Assembly (NCBI GenBank): GCA_910584745.1
Contig: CAJUDG010000007.1
Location: forward strand, 62,001 to 126,000
From: an uncultured Eubacteriales bacterium
GTDB taxonomy: Bacteria; Bacillota; Clostridia; Oscillospirales; Acutalibacteraceae
Direction: 5' to 3'
DNA: 64,000 bases
Shown here: positions 36,537 through 45,761 of the stretch, one piece after another
Position numbering within the stretch: the first letter of the stretch is position 1
Layout of the letters: each line of letters opens with the position of its first letter
Position numbers and translations under genes: made by a program
Notes under the pieces: model-generated
What the model saw: only the letters and a program-made list of their open reading frames with translations
Database searches by the model: none
What the model was told of the DNA's origin: nothing

Positions 36537-39500
36537 ATGAGCGGTATAATATACATGTCCGCCGGCTTCTGCGCCCTGTGCCTGCTGCTCTGCGGCAGAA
36601 GGCAGAAGGAGCGGCGGGGGCCGGACTTCCCGGTATGGGCGGGGCTCCTGCTGCTGGGGGCGCTGACCTTCCGGCTGGCGCTGGGCTATAACTCCGACGG
36701 CTTCAGCGTGGACATGGACACCTTCAAGTCCTGGGGCATGACCCTCGGGCGGGTTGGCCTTTCAGAGATATACCAGCAGGACATGTTCCTGGACTATCCC
36801 CCGGGGTACTTATACGTGCTGCTGCTCCTTGAGAAGATACGCCAGTGGACGCACCTTGCCTGGGAGGGTCAGCTGTACACTCTCGTCATGAAGCTGCCCT
36901 CGATAGGCGCGGACCTGCTCTGCGGCGGGGCCCTTTTGTGGCTTGGCAGGAAAAAGCTCGGGGACTGGGCCGCGCTGCTGGTGTCGGCGGCGTACCTGTT
37001 CTGCCCGGCGGTGTTCGTGAACTCGGCCCAGTGGGGGCAGGCGGATTCCTTCTGCACGGCCATACTCCTCTCGTCGGCCCTGCTGCTCTATGGGGAGAAG
37101 TGGGTCCCCTCAGGGCTGCTGTACGGCCTTGCGGTCATCTGCAAGCCACAGATGCTGGCCTTTGCTCCCATGTATATCTTCTTCTGCGTAAAGCGCAGGA
37201 AATGGGTGGGACTAGGAATTGGCATAGTATGCGCCATAGGAGCGGCGCTCTTTGTGGCGGCGCCCTTTACAAAAAACTTCGACTACTGGTGGCTGGTGCA
37301 GAAGTACCAGTCCACCATGGACTACTATAACTACTACTCGGTGAACGCCTACAATTTCTGGACCGTCATCGGCCGCAACTGGTGGGGCCTGCCCGGGGAG
37401 GCCCGGGGGGCGGTGCTGACCTGGGCCGCGCCGGTGCTGGCCACGGCGGCCTGCGGGGGGCTTATGCTCTGCTCAAAGAGGAAGGACGCGGTGTTCGCCG
37501 CCGCGCCGCTTCTGATGGGCATAGTATACATCTTCGGGGTGAAGATGCACGAGCGCTATCTCTTTCCGGCGTTCATATTCCTCCTGCTCTGCTACCTGTT
37601 CGCAAGGGATAAGCGGCTTATCCGGGCCTATGCCTTTGTGGCCGGGGCCAACTATTTGAACGTCAGCTATACCCTGTGGATATTCCGGGAGAAGGGCAAT
37701 AACTACGACCCCAACAGCCAGCCCGGCCGGGTTATCGCCTTATTGCAGATCTTGGCCCTTCTCTATCTTCTCTGGGTGGATTTCAGCGTATATATTATGG
37801 ACGAGATAAAGGAGCCGGGGGAGACGGAGCCCTTCTTCCGCCGGAGCATGGAGCCCATCGCCCCTCCGGCGGACCGGAGACTGTCAAGGACCGACTGGAT
37901 CCTTATGCTGGGCATAACGTTCATCTACGGTATAGTGGCCTTCTGGCATTTGGGGGGCACAAAGCTGCCGGTCACCAACTGGACCCCCGAGGAGGGCCAG
38001 AGTGTGGTGCTTGAAGCTGACCGCACCTGCCATATCCTCTACTACCTGCCGGGGCTTGAGCCGGACGATAACCACTACAGGGCCCGGGTGGGCTCCGCCA
38101 TGCGGGTGGAGTCCAGCGAGGACGGGGTCACCTGGGAGGACTGCGGCGAGCTTGAGGACGCCTATGTGTTCGCCTGGTGCAGGCAGTACCTGGAGGTCCC
38201 CGGAAAGTACGTGCGGGTGACAGCCCTTGACGGGGACGTGACCGTAAGCGAGATGGTTATAGCCCCGGCGGAGGCGGCCATACCGGCTATAGCCGCCACG
38301 GGCCCCGGAGCGGAGCTACTTGTGGACGAGCAGAATACGGTCCCGCTTTACAAGACCTATGAGAACTCCAGCTACTTCGACGAGATATACCATGCCCGGA
38401 CGGCTTACGAGCATATTTTGGGGCTCGAGCCCTATGAGAACACCCACCCGCCCCTTGGCAAGCACATCATCTCCCTGGGTATACGCATGTTCGGCATGAA
38501 CCCCTTTGGCTGGCGGTTCATGGGGGCCCTTTTCGGGGTGATGATGCTTCCGGCGCTTTATATCCTCTGCAAGGACCTTTTCGGGAAGACCTGGCTCTGC
38601 TCTCTGGGGACGCTGATGTTCGCCTTTGACTTCATGCACTTCACCCAGACCAGGATAGCCACCATCGACACCTACTCGGTGTTCTTCCTGCTCCTGATGT
38701 ACGACGCTATGGTGCGCTTCATGTATAAGGACATTGTCCGCGCAAAGCTTCGGGAGCTGCTCATACCTCTCATGCTCAGCGGGATATTCATGGGCCTGGG
38801 CATAGCCGCAAAGTGGACGGCGGCCTATGGGGCCGTGGGCCTTGCGGTGCTGTACTTCGGAAAGCTCATACACACCTGCCTGTACGAAAAAAAGACAGGG
38901 GGCATCTCTCCGGCTCTCCGGCGCTGCTGGGTGCTCTGCGGCTGGTGCTGCCTGCTGTTTATCGCCGTGCCCTTCGGCATATACTTCTGCGCCTTCCTGC
39001 CCATGACCACCCTGCCCCACAATAGGGGCGACATACTCTGGTCCTTCTGGAACTATCAGACCACCATGTTCAACTACCATTCGGGCCTTGTGGCCGAGCA
39101 CAGCTTCGCCTCCCCCTGGTACGACTGGCCGCTGGTGGTGCGGCCCATCTGGTTCTTCAGCTCCGATCCCTGCAACGAGCTGGGGCAGTACAGCACCATA
39201 TCATCTATGGGCAACCCGCTTTTATGGTGGGGCTGCCTGCCCGCCCTGGCGTACGCTCTCTGGGAGTGGCTGAGAAGGCGCAGCCTCACATGCGCAGTGG
39301 CGCTGACCGGATTCTTGTCGGTGTATCTGCCCTGGGTGCTGGTGCCAAGGCTCACATTTATCTACCACTACTTCACCGCCGTGCCGTTTTTGGTGCTGGC
39401 CCTGCTGGCCCTTTTCAACCGGCTTTCGGAGAGCGGCCGGCTTAGCGGAAGGGTCACGATAGGCGGCAGGATAGAGGTCCAGTGGGCCCAGCTGCTGATG

Positions 39501-39623
39501 GGTGCAATGGCTGTAGGGTGCATAGCGCTCTTTATCATATTCTTCCCCGCGATATCCGGCGCGCCCACCACAAGGGAGTATGTGAAGGGGCTCATGCTGT
39601 TCGAGAGCTGGTACTTCGGCTAA
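36537..39623 (+). CDS. Double GT-C membrane glycosyltransferase (N-terminal GT-C plus C-terminal PMT/GT39)
   Basis: This 1028-residue polytopic membrane protein appears to hold two GT-C units. Residues 1-420 form the first: about ten membrane helices and the acidic first loop VDMDTFKSWG plus DYPPGYLYVL. Residues about 430-590 are a soluble segment with a discoidin-like beta pattern (SVVLEADRTCHILYYLPG). Residues 600-1028 match protein O-mannosyltransferases (YFDEIYHARTAYEHI with the catalytic Asp-Glu, NTHPPLGKHIISLGIRMFG). Enzymes of this type take a lipid-linked sugar and transfer it outside the membrane. The acceptor is unknown. CAAAGGAG precedes ATG 36537. Confidence 0.85.
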   Translation: MSGIIYMSAGFCALCLLLCGRRQKERRGPDFPVWAGLLLLGALTFRLALGYNSDGFSVDMDTFKSWGMTLGRVGLSEIYQQDMFLDYPPGYLYVLLLLEKIRQWTHLAWEGQLYTLVMKLPSIGADLLCGGALLWLGRKKLGDWAALLVSAAYLFCPAVFVNSAQWGQADSFCTAILLSSALLLYGEKWVPSGLLYGLAVICKPQMLAFAPMYIFFCVKRRKWVGLGIGIVCAIGAALFVAAPFTKNFDYWWLVQKYQSTMDYYNYYSVNAYNFWTVIGRNWWGLPGEARGAVLTWAAPVLATAACGGLMLCSKRKDAVFAAAPLLMGIVYIFGVKMHERYLFPAFIFLLLCYLFARDKRLIRAYAFVAGANYLNVSYTLWIFREKGNNYDPNSQPGRVIALLQILALLYLLWVDFSVYIMDEIKEPGETEPFFRRSMEPIAPPADRRLSRTDWILMLGITFIYGIVAFWHLGGTKLPVTNWTPEEGQSVVLEADRTCHILYYLPGLEPDDNHYRARVGSAMRVESSEDGVTWEDCGELEDAYVFAWCRQYLEVPGKYVRVTALDGDVTVSEMVIAPAEAAIPAIAATGPGAELLVDEQNTVPLYKTYENSSYFDEIYHARTAYEHILGLEPYENTHPPLGKHIISLGIRMFGMNPFGWRFMGALFGVMMLPALYILCKDLFGKTWLCSLGTLMFAFDFMHFTQTRIATIDTYSVFFLLLMYDAMVRFMYKDIVRAKLRELLIPLMLSGIFMGLGIAAKWTAAYGAVGLAVLYFGKLIHTCLYEKKTGGISPALRRCWVLCGWCCLLFIAVPFGIYFCAFLPMTTLPHNRGDILWSFWNYQTTMFNYHSGLVAEHSFASPWYDWPLVVRPIWFFSSDPCNELGQYSTISSMGNPLLWWGCLPALAYALWEWLRRRSLTCAVALTGFLSVYLPWVLVPRLTFIYHYFTAVPFLVLALLALFNRLSESGRLSGRVTIGGRIEVQWAQLLMGAMAVGCIALFIIFFPAISGAPTTREYVKGLMLFESWYFG

Positions 39624-39647
39624 AATGTAAATAAACTGTGGCTTTTC

Positions 39648-39677
39648 TTGCAATCTATGGTAAAGGCATGGTATAAT
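39648..39677 (+). promoter_or_regulatory. secA promoter
   Basis: TTGCAA (39648-39653), 18-nt spacer, TATAAT (39672-39677), 35 nt before the secA ATG. Confidence 0.7.
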
Positions 39678-39712
39678 AAGCTCTATCGAGACATAAAGAA
39701 AGGAAAACTGAT

Positions 39713-42466
39713 ATGGCAAATAATTTCCTTACAAAGCTTTTCGGCAACTACAGCAAAAAGGAACTCAAGCGCATCCAGCCCCTGGTGGACCAGGTGCTGG
39801 GGCTTGAGGAGAAATATAGGGGGCTCTCGGACGATGAGCTCAAGGGGGAGACCCCCAGGCTCAGAAAGCGGCTGGAGGATGGCGAGGACCTTGACGATAT
39901 CCTCCCCGAGGCCTTCGTCGCCTGCCGGGAGGCCATGGACCGGGTGCTGGGCAAGCGGCTTTTCCCGGTGCAGGTCCAGGGCGGCGTGATACTCCACCAG
40001 GGCCGCATAGCCGAGATGAAGACCGGCGAGGGCAAGACCTTCACCCTGGCCCTGCCCGCGTACCTTAACGGCCTGTCCGGCAAGGGCGTGCACATCGTCA
40101 CCGTCAACGAATATCTGGCAAAGTACCAGGGGGAGATGATGGCCCGTGTCTTCAACTTCATGGGGCTCACCGTGGGCCTCTGCCTTGTAGGCATGAGCTC
40201 CGAGGAGAAGAAGGCGGCCTATAGCTGCGACATCACCTACGGCACAAATAACGAGTTCGGCTTTGACTACCTTCGGGACAACATGGTCATATACAAGGAC
40301 CGCAAGGTCCAGCGGGGCCACCACTATGCCATCGTGGACGAGGTGGACTCCATCCTGATCGACGAGGCCCGCACCCCCCTTATCATCTCCGGCCAGGGGG
40401 AGAAGGCCGACGAGTATTACGCCCTTGCAAACAGCTTCGCAAGCCGCTTAAAGCCCATAAGGGTCAAGGAGACAGACCAGAAGGAGGATAACGACGAGCT
40501 CTACGCTGAGTACGACTATATAGTCAACGAGAAGCTGAAGACCTGCTCCCTGACCCGCCGGGGCGTGAAGAAGGCCGAGGAGGCCTTTCATATCGACAAC
40601 CTGACGGACCCGGAGAATATACTTTTGCAGCACCGTATAAACCAGGCCATACGCGCCTGGGGCATAATGCACCGGGACCAGGACTACGTTGTAAAGGACG
40701 GCGAGGTCATCATCGTCGACGAGTTCACAGGGCGCTTGATGTACGGCAGAAGGTACAACGAGGGCCTGCACCAAGCCATAGAGGCCAAGGAGGGCGTGCA
40801 GGTAGCCAGGGAGAGCCGGACCCTTGCAACCATCACCTTCCAGAACTACTTTAGAATGTACGAAAAGCTCTCCGGCATGACGGGCACCGCAATGACCGAG
40901 CAGGAGGAGTTCTCGGAGATATACAAGCTGGACGTGGTGGAGATACCCACAAACCGCCCCATGATACGGGAGGACTGCCCGGACGTGGTGTATAAGACCG
41001 TGGCCGCAAAGTATAAGGCCGTGATAGACGACATCGTGGAGCACCACCAGAAGGGCCAGCCGGTGCTGGTGGGCACCATCACCATCGAGAAGTCCGAGGA
41101 GCTCAGCAAGCTGTTAAAGCAGCGGGGCGTGAAGCATCAGGTGCTGAACGCCAAGTTCCACGAGAAGGAGGCCCAGATAGTGGCCCAGGCGGGCCGCAAG
41201 GGGGCCGTCACCATCGCCACCAACATGGCAGGCCGCGGCACGGATATCCTGCTGGGCGGCAACGCCGAGTTCATGGCAAAAGCTGAAATGCGCAAGCAGG
41301 GATACAGCGACGAGCTCTTGGTAGAGGCCACGGCCTTCAGCCATACCGAGGACGAGGAGATCTTAAACGCCCGGGCGGAGTTCGCGCGGCTCAATAAGGA
41401 GTTCGAGGAGCAGATAGCCCCCGAGGCCAGAGAGGTCAAGGAGCTGGGCGGGCTCTATATCATCGGCACCGAGAGGCACGAGTCAAGGCGTATCGATAAC
41501 CAGCTCAGAGGCCGCTCCGGCCGCCAGGGGGACCCCGGTAAGAGCAGGTTCTATATCTCCCTTGAGGACGACCTTATGCGCCTGTTCGGCGGGGAGCGGC
41601 TCTATAACATGATGGAGAAGCTGAGGATAGACGACGATATACCCATCGAGGCTGGGATGGTCTCAAATGCCATCGAGAACGCCCAGAGCAAGGTGGAGAG
41701 CCGGAACTTCGGCATACGCAAGAATGTCCTGCAGTACGACGAGGTCATGAACAACCAGCGCCAGATAATCTACGGCCAGCGGGACCAGGTGCTGGACGGC
41801 AGGGACATGAAGGAAGCTATCATGAAGATGATAGAGGAGGCCATAGGCGAGAAGGTCAGCACCCACCTGCCCGAGAATGTGCCCCACGACGACTGGGACC
41901 TTCAGGGCCTTCGGGAGCACTATATGGGCTGGCTCATAGGCGAGGAGGACCTGAACTTTACCGGCCGCGAGCTTGAGGACCTGGAGCCGGAGTATGCCAA
42001 AAACTTCCTTCTTGAAAAGGCCCGGAAGCTCTATGAGAGCCGGGAGCAGGAGTTCACCCCGGAGGTCATGCGGGAGCTTGAGCGGGTGGTGCTCCTGCGC
42101 ATAGTGGACCAGGAGTGGATGGACCATATCGACGCCATGGAGCAGCTGCAGGAGGGCATACGCCTTAGGGCCTACGCCCAGCAGGACCCGGTGGTGGAGT
42201 ACCGCTTAGAGGGCTTCGACATGTTCGACGCCATGATAGCCGCCATACGCGAGCAGACCGCAAAGACTATACTCACCGTGCGCCTGCGCACCAAAGAGGC
42301 TCCCCAGCGGGAGCAGGTGGCCAAGGAGACCGGCACCGGCGCCGCGGCGGGAGCCCGGGCCGCGAAGCGCCAGCCCGTTAAGAAGGCCCAGAAGCCCGGG
42401 CGCAACGACCCCTGCCCCTGCGGCAGCGGGAAGAAGTATAAGAAGTGCTGCGGAAGGGATGAGTAA
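39713..42466 (+). CDS. secA: Preprotein translocase ATPase SecA
   Basis: This 917-residue motor protein drives Sec-dependent export through SecYEG. Visible elements are Walker A in EMKTGEGKTFTLAL, Walker B-type YAIVDEVDSILIDEARTPLI, the preprotein crosslinking domain (290-370), and NBD2 with TIATNMAGRGTDILLGG and RGRSGRQGDPG. Helical wing and scaffold segments follow, and the C-terminal zinc-binding SEC-C motif is GRNDPCPCGSGKKYKKCC, which contacts SecB or ribosomes. Ribosome site AGAAAGGA precedes ATG 39713. The stop codon lies in the first copy of a short tandem repeat. Complete and ordinary. Confidence 0.99.
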   Translation: MANNFLTKLFGNYSKKELKRIQPLVDQVLGLEEKYRGLSDDELKGETPRLRKRLEDGEDLDDILPEAFVACREAMDRVLGKRLFPVQVQGGVILHQGRIAEMKTGEGKTFTLALPAYLNGLSGKGVHIVTVNEYLAKYQGEMMARVFNFMGLTVGLCLVGMSSEEKKAAYSCDITYGTNNEFGFDYLRDNMVIYKDRKVQRGHHYAIVDEVDSILIDEARTPLIISGQGEKADEYYALANSFASRLKPIRVKETDQKEDNDELYAEYDYIVNEKLKTCSLTRRGVKKAEEAFHIDNLTDPENILLQHRINQAIRAWGIMHRDQDYVVKDGEVIIVDEFTGRLMYGRRYNEGLHQAIEAKEGVQVARESRTLATITFQNYFRMYEKLSGMTGTAMTEQEEFSEIYKLDVVEIPTNRPMIREDCPDVVYKTVAAKYKAVIDDIVEHHQKGQPVLVGTITIEKSEELSKLLKQRGVKHQVLNAKFHEKEAQIVAQAGRKGAVTIATNMAGRGTDILLGGNAEFMAKAEMRKQGYSDELLVEATAFSHTEDEEILNARAEFARLNKEFEEQIAPEAREVKELGGLYIIGTERHESRRIDNQLRGRSGRQGDPGKSRFYISLEDDLMRLFGGERLYNMMEKLRIDDDIPIEAGMVSNAIENAQSKVESRNFGIRKNVLQYDEVMNNQRQIIYGQRDQVLDGRDMKEAIMKMIEEAIGEKVSTHLPENVPHDDWDLQGLREHYMGWLIGEEDLNFTGRELEDLEPEYAKNFLLEKARKLYESREQEFTPEVMRELERVVLLRIVDQEWMDHIDAMEQLQEGIRLRAYAQQDPVVEYRLEGFDMFDAMIAAIREQTAKTILTVRLRTKEAPQREQVAKETGTGAAAGARAAKRQPVKKAQKPGRNDPCPCGSGKKYKKCCGRDE

Positions 42467-42508
42467 ACTCATCTCTCGATGAGTAAACGTATCTCTGGAT
42501 GAGTAAGC
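42458..42508 (+). repeat. Short tandem repeat spanning the secA stop codon
   Basis: A 20-nt unit beginning GATGAGTAAAC occurs at 42458-42477 and 42478-42497, with a third partial copy at 42498-42508. The first copy includes the secA GAG-TAA end. Each later copy repeats the same stop codon in the same register of the unit. Confidence 0.8.
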
Positions 42509-42545
42509 CTATGAAACCGGGAGAATGAAAGGGGAATTTCCTGTT

Positions 42546-43349
42546 ATGACAGCTTTAAAAAGGGTCGCGGCGCTTCTGCTGGCGGCGCTGATGTGCATAG
42601 GGTTCTCGGGGTGCGATATACTGCCCTCGGAGGAATTCAACGACTACGACGTGTCCGCCTATATCCAGGCCCTTCTGGACAGCAGCTATCACGACGACCA
42701 CCGGGCATTTATAGCCAGGATCCAGGCCACCGAGGACAGCGCCAAGGCCAACAATACCACCACCGTGGAAAACGCTGCCGTAAATTTCTGCAACACCTAC
42801 AGCCTGAGCCCAGACGACCAGCAGATGGAGCGGCTGAAGGGCATTATGGCCAAAGCGCTGCTGAGCGCCAGGTATCAGGTGAAGGATGAGGTCAAGGTGG
42901 AGAGCGGATATACCATCGAGGTCACTGTCACGCCCATAACCACCTTCTCCGGGCTTACCGGGGAGTTTACCTCTATCCGCAGCCAGGCCCAGGAGGAGGT
43001 AAACAGGACCAGCATGGTGAACCTTGGAGAGGGCGAGGGCCAGCAGGACGGCGATGATGAGGACGGCGACGAATGGGGCGAAGAGGGCGATGAGGAGAGC
43101 GGCGAGCAGCCCACCCCCACCCCTGCGCCCACTCCCCTCTTGAAGACCGCCACGGAGCTGTATATGGACCGTGTGCTGGACCTTTGCGAGCAGAAGCTGG
43201 CGGCCCTGGAGTTCGGCGGCGAGGACACGGTGATAGTCCTGGACATCCGGCTGACGGACCAGGGCGAACTCCAGCTGGACTTAAACCAGATAGACGAGAT
43301 CGACCGGACGGTGCTGGCGTTCTCGGAGAACGGACCTATACTGCCCTGA
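42546..43349 (+). CDS. Predicted lipoprotein of unknown function
   Basis: The 267-residue protein has a type II signal: basic TALKR, a hydrophobic Leu/Ala core, and lipobox FSGC with Cys at residue 23. The mature part has helical stretches (DYDVSAYIQALLDSSYHDDH) and a strongly acidic Gly/Asp/Glu linker (about 165-190), then PTPTPAPTP. A C-terminal region with DTVIVLDIRLTDQGELQLDL follows. I do not recognise a domain. The ATG at 42546 fits the signal peptide and has AAAGGGGA upstream; an earlier ATG at 42525 is too close to its ribosome site. It lies between secA and the beta-helix gene. Confidence 0.75.
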   Translation: MTALKRVAALLLAALMCIGFSGCDILPSEEFNDYDVSAYIQALLDSSYHDDHRAFIARIQATEDSAKANNTTTVENAAVNFCNTYSLSPDDQQMERLKGIMAKALLSARYQVKDEVKVESGYTIEVTVTPITTFSGLTGEFTSIRSQAQEEVNRTSMVNLGEGEGQQDGDDEDGDEWGEEGDEESGEQPTPTPAPTPLLKTATELYMDRVLDLCEQKLAALEFGGEDTVIVLDIRLTDQGELQLDLNQIDEIDRTVLAFSENGPILP

Positions 43350-43365
43350 GAAAGAGGTTGAGCAT

Positions 43366-44031
43366 ATGGAACTTAGAACAGAGGCCCTTCTGGACCTGAC
43401 CCATACCGCCGCGGCGCCCCTGCTCAAGGGGACGGAATACCCCTGGCAGGCGCTGCCGGAGATAGGGGCGTTTATACTGGGACTGGGCGCGTCGCTGCCC
43501 GGGGACGAGTACGATGAGATAGAGGAGCATGTCTGGCTCCATAGGAGCGTAAAGCGCTATCCCAACAACTACATCGCCGGGCCCTGCATAATAGGCCCTG
43601 ATACCGAGGTGCGCCCCGGGGCCTTTATCCGGGGGAACGCCTTAGTTGGCGCGGGCTGCGTTATAGGCAACTCCACGGAGCTTAAGAACGTGATAATATT
43701 CGACAGCGTCCAGGTGCCCCACTATAACTACGTGGGGGACTCCATACTGGGCTTCAAGTCCCATATGGGCGCGGGGTCCATCACCTCCAACGTGAAGCAG
43801 GACAAGACCCTGGTGACCATCGCCATGTCTGACGGCCAGAGGATAGAGACCGGCCTTAAGAAGTTCGGGGCCATACTGGGCGACCACGTGGAGATAGGCT
43901 GCAACTCGGTGCTGAACCCCGGCACCGTCATAGGCCGGGACAGCAGGGTGTACCCCCTCTCCATGGTGCGGGGGGCTGTGCCCGAAAACAGCATCTACAA
44001 GCGCGCGGGAGAGATAACAGGGATAAGATAG
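43366..44031 (+). CDS. Left-handed beta-helix (hexapeptide repeat) protein, GlmU-C-like
   Basis: The 221-residue protein has about 65 leading residues, then hexapeptide repeats: AGPCIIGPDTEVRPGAFIRG, NALVGAGCVIGNSTELKNVI, DSILGFKSHMGAGSITSNVK, and GAILGDHVEIGCNSVLNPGT. The pattern and KRYPNNYIAGP resemble the acyltransferase half of GlmU and related sugar-nucleotide proteins, but no nucleotidyltransferase domain is present. It may acetylate or bind an amino-sugar phosphate. GAAAGAGG precedes the ATG. It is 16 bp after the lipoprotein gene and 20 bp before the FHA-SEDS gene, suggesting one operon linked to wall synthesis. Confidence 0.82.
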   Translation: MELRTEALLDLTHTAAAPLLKGTEYPWQALPEIGAFILGLGASLPGDEYDEIEEHVWLHRSVKRYPNNYIAGPCIIGPDTEVRPGAFIRGNALVGAGCVIGNSTELKNVIIFDSVQVPHYNYVGDSILGFKSHMGAGSITSNVKQDKTLVTIAMSDGQRIETGLKKFGAILGDHVEIGCNSVLNPGTVIGRDSRVYPLSMVRGAVPENSIYKRAGEITGIR

Positions 44032-44051
44032 GGAGACAGCGGAGGTTTGCT

Positions 44052-45743
44052 TTGGAGCAGATAGGAGCTTTTTTCGAGTCGGGAGTGGCGCCAACGGCGC
44101 TGCTGATGATCAGGATAATAGTGCCCCTTCTGGCGGGGTACACGGCCTTTAGGTGCTACACCTCCTTCAAGGCCGGCCAGCGCCGCCGGGACCCTGTGGT
44201 GATGCTGCTGGACGAGAGCTCCGGGGCCAGATTTCCCGTGCTCTACTGGGAGAACTCCGTGGGCAGAAGCCGCAGCTGCGATATCTGCCTGCCGGTAGCC
44301 GAGGTATCCAGGGACCACGCGGTGTTCATGCGCCGGGAGGAGGGTTGGTTCGTCTGCGACACCGGCTCAAAGGGCGGGGTGCTGGTGAATGGGCGCAAAA
44401 TAAGCGGCCCGAAGCTGGTGCGTATTGGGGACAGCATGACCTTTGGCGGCGTGACCCTGACCCTCTATAACACTTCGCAGCTGCCGGAGAAGAAGCGCCG
44501 GTTCCAGGCGTTCCTCAGAAGCCAGGCCGCAAGCCCCTTCCTGCTTATGCTCATGGCTACCCTTGTGCACCTCTTAATGGCAGTACAGGCCTGCGCCACA
44601 AGCGAGGGCTTCGACCCCATGCTTTTACTGCCGGAGGCGGGGGTGCTTGTGCTGGGCTGGGGGCTGTACGCCTATTCGATGTTCTTTCAGCACCGCATAA
44701 GCTTCGAGATAGAGACCATATCCTACCTGCTCTCGGGCATAGGCATAAACCTGCTGGCGGGCACGGACCTGGGGACGGCCCGGACCCAGCTTATTGCAAT
44801 GCTCCTGGGGATACTGATATTCTGTTTTCTCATATGGTTCATGAACGACATGGACCGGGTGGCGAAGTTCAGATTGCCCATAGGCATAGGGGCCCTATGC
44901 CTGTTCGTGATAAATCTTGTGCTGGGCACCACCAGCTTCGGCTCAAAAAACTGGATAAACATCGGCCCCATCAGCATACAGCCCTCTGAATTCATAAAGA
45001 TAGCTTTCGTATTCGTGGGCACCTCCACCCTGGACAGGCTCCAGACAAAGAAGAATATAACGGAGTTCCTGGTGTTCACCGGGGCATGTATAGGCTTCCT
45101 GTTCCTCATGCGTGACCTGGGCACGGCGCTGATATTCTTCGCCACCTTCCTGGTGATAGCTTTCATGCGCTCGGGCAGCGTGCGCACCATCGTACTCATT
45201 CTGGCCGCTGCGGCCTTGGGTGTATTCCTAATACTTACCTTCATGCCCTACGTTGCCGACCGTTTCAGCGTCTGGGGGCACGTCTGGGAGAACGCCCAGG
45301 AGGACGGTATGCAGCAGACTCGTGTGCTGACCTACACCGCCAGCGGCGGGCTTTTCGGCATGGGCCTTGGGCGGGGGTACCTAAAGTGGATCTTCGCCGC
45401 CGACAGCGACCTTGTCTTCGGCCTCCTCTGCGAGGAGCAGGGGCTGCTTCTGGGGCTTATAGTCATCATGAGCATAGCGGGCTTCACCCTCTACGCCCGC
45501 AGCGACGTCACCCGCAGCCGCTCCACCTTCTTCTCCATCGCCGCCTGCGCTGTGGCGGGTTTACTTCTGTTTCAGACCTGCCTGAACGTCTTCGGCGTGA
45601 CGGACATCTTACCATTGACCGGCGTGACCCTCCCATTTATAAGTGCGGGTGGTTCAAGCATGGCCTCCACCTGGGGCCTGATGGCCTTCCTCAAAGCGTC
45701 GGACGAGCGCACCTACGCCGTGCGCCGCGCGGGCAAGCACTGA
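44052..45743 (+). CDS. FHA-domain/SEDS (FtsW/RodA/SpoVE) fusion protein
   Basis: This 563-residue protein has an N-terminal membrane segment, then a cytoplasmic FHA domain (about 50-140) with VGRSRSCDICLP, VSRDHAVFMRR and GGVLVNGRKI, the canonical phosphothreonine-binding residues Gly-Arg-Ser, Ser-Arg-x-His and Asn-Gly. The SEDS glycosyltransferase follows (about 165-550): SKNWINIGPISIQPSEFIKIA, RDLGTALIFFATFLVIAF, LPLTGVTLPFISAGGSS. SEDS proteins polymerise lipid II. The FHA unit suggests control by Ser/Thr kinases. TTG start with GGAGGTTTG upstream. No partner PBP gene is adjacent. Confidence 0.93.
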   Translation: MEQIGAFFESGVAPTALLMIRIIVPLLAGYTAFRCYTSFKAGQRRRDPVVMLLDESSGARFPVLYWENSVGRSRSCDICLPVAEVSRDHAVFMRREEGWFVCDTGSKGGVLVNGRKISGPKLVRIGDSMTFGGVTLTLYNTSQLPEKKRRFQAFLRSQAASPFLLMLMATLVHLLMAVQACATSEGFDPMLLLPEAGVLVLGWGLYAYSMFFQHRISFEIETISYLLSGIGINLLAGTDLGTARTQLIAMLLGILIFCFLIWFMNDMDRVAKFRLPIGIGALCLFVINLVLGTTSFGSKNWINIGPISIQPSEFIKIAFVFVGTSTLDRLQTKKNITEFLVFTGACIGFLFLMRDLGTALIFFATFLVIAFMRSGSVRTIVLILAAAALGVFLILTFMPYVADRFSVWGHVWENAQEDGMQQTRVLTYTASGGLFGMGLGRGYLKWIFAADSDLVFGLLCEEQGLLLGLIVIMSIAGFTLYARSDVTRSRSTFFSIAACAVAGLLLFQTCLNVFGVTDILPLTGVTLPFISAGGSSMASTWGLMAFLKASDERTYAVRRAGKH

Positions 45744-45761
45744 ACAGAAAGGAGCTCTGAA

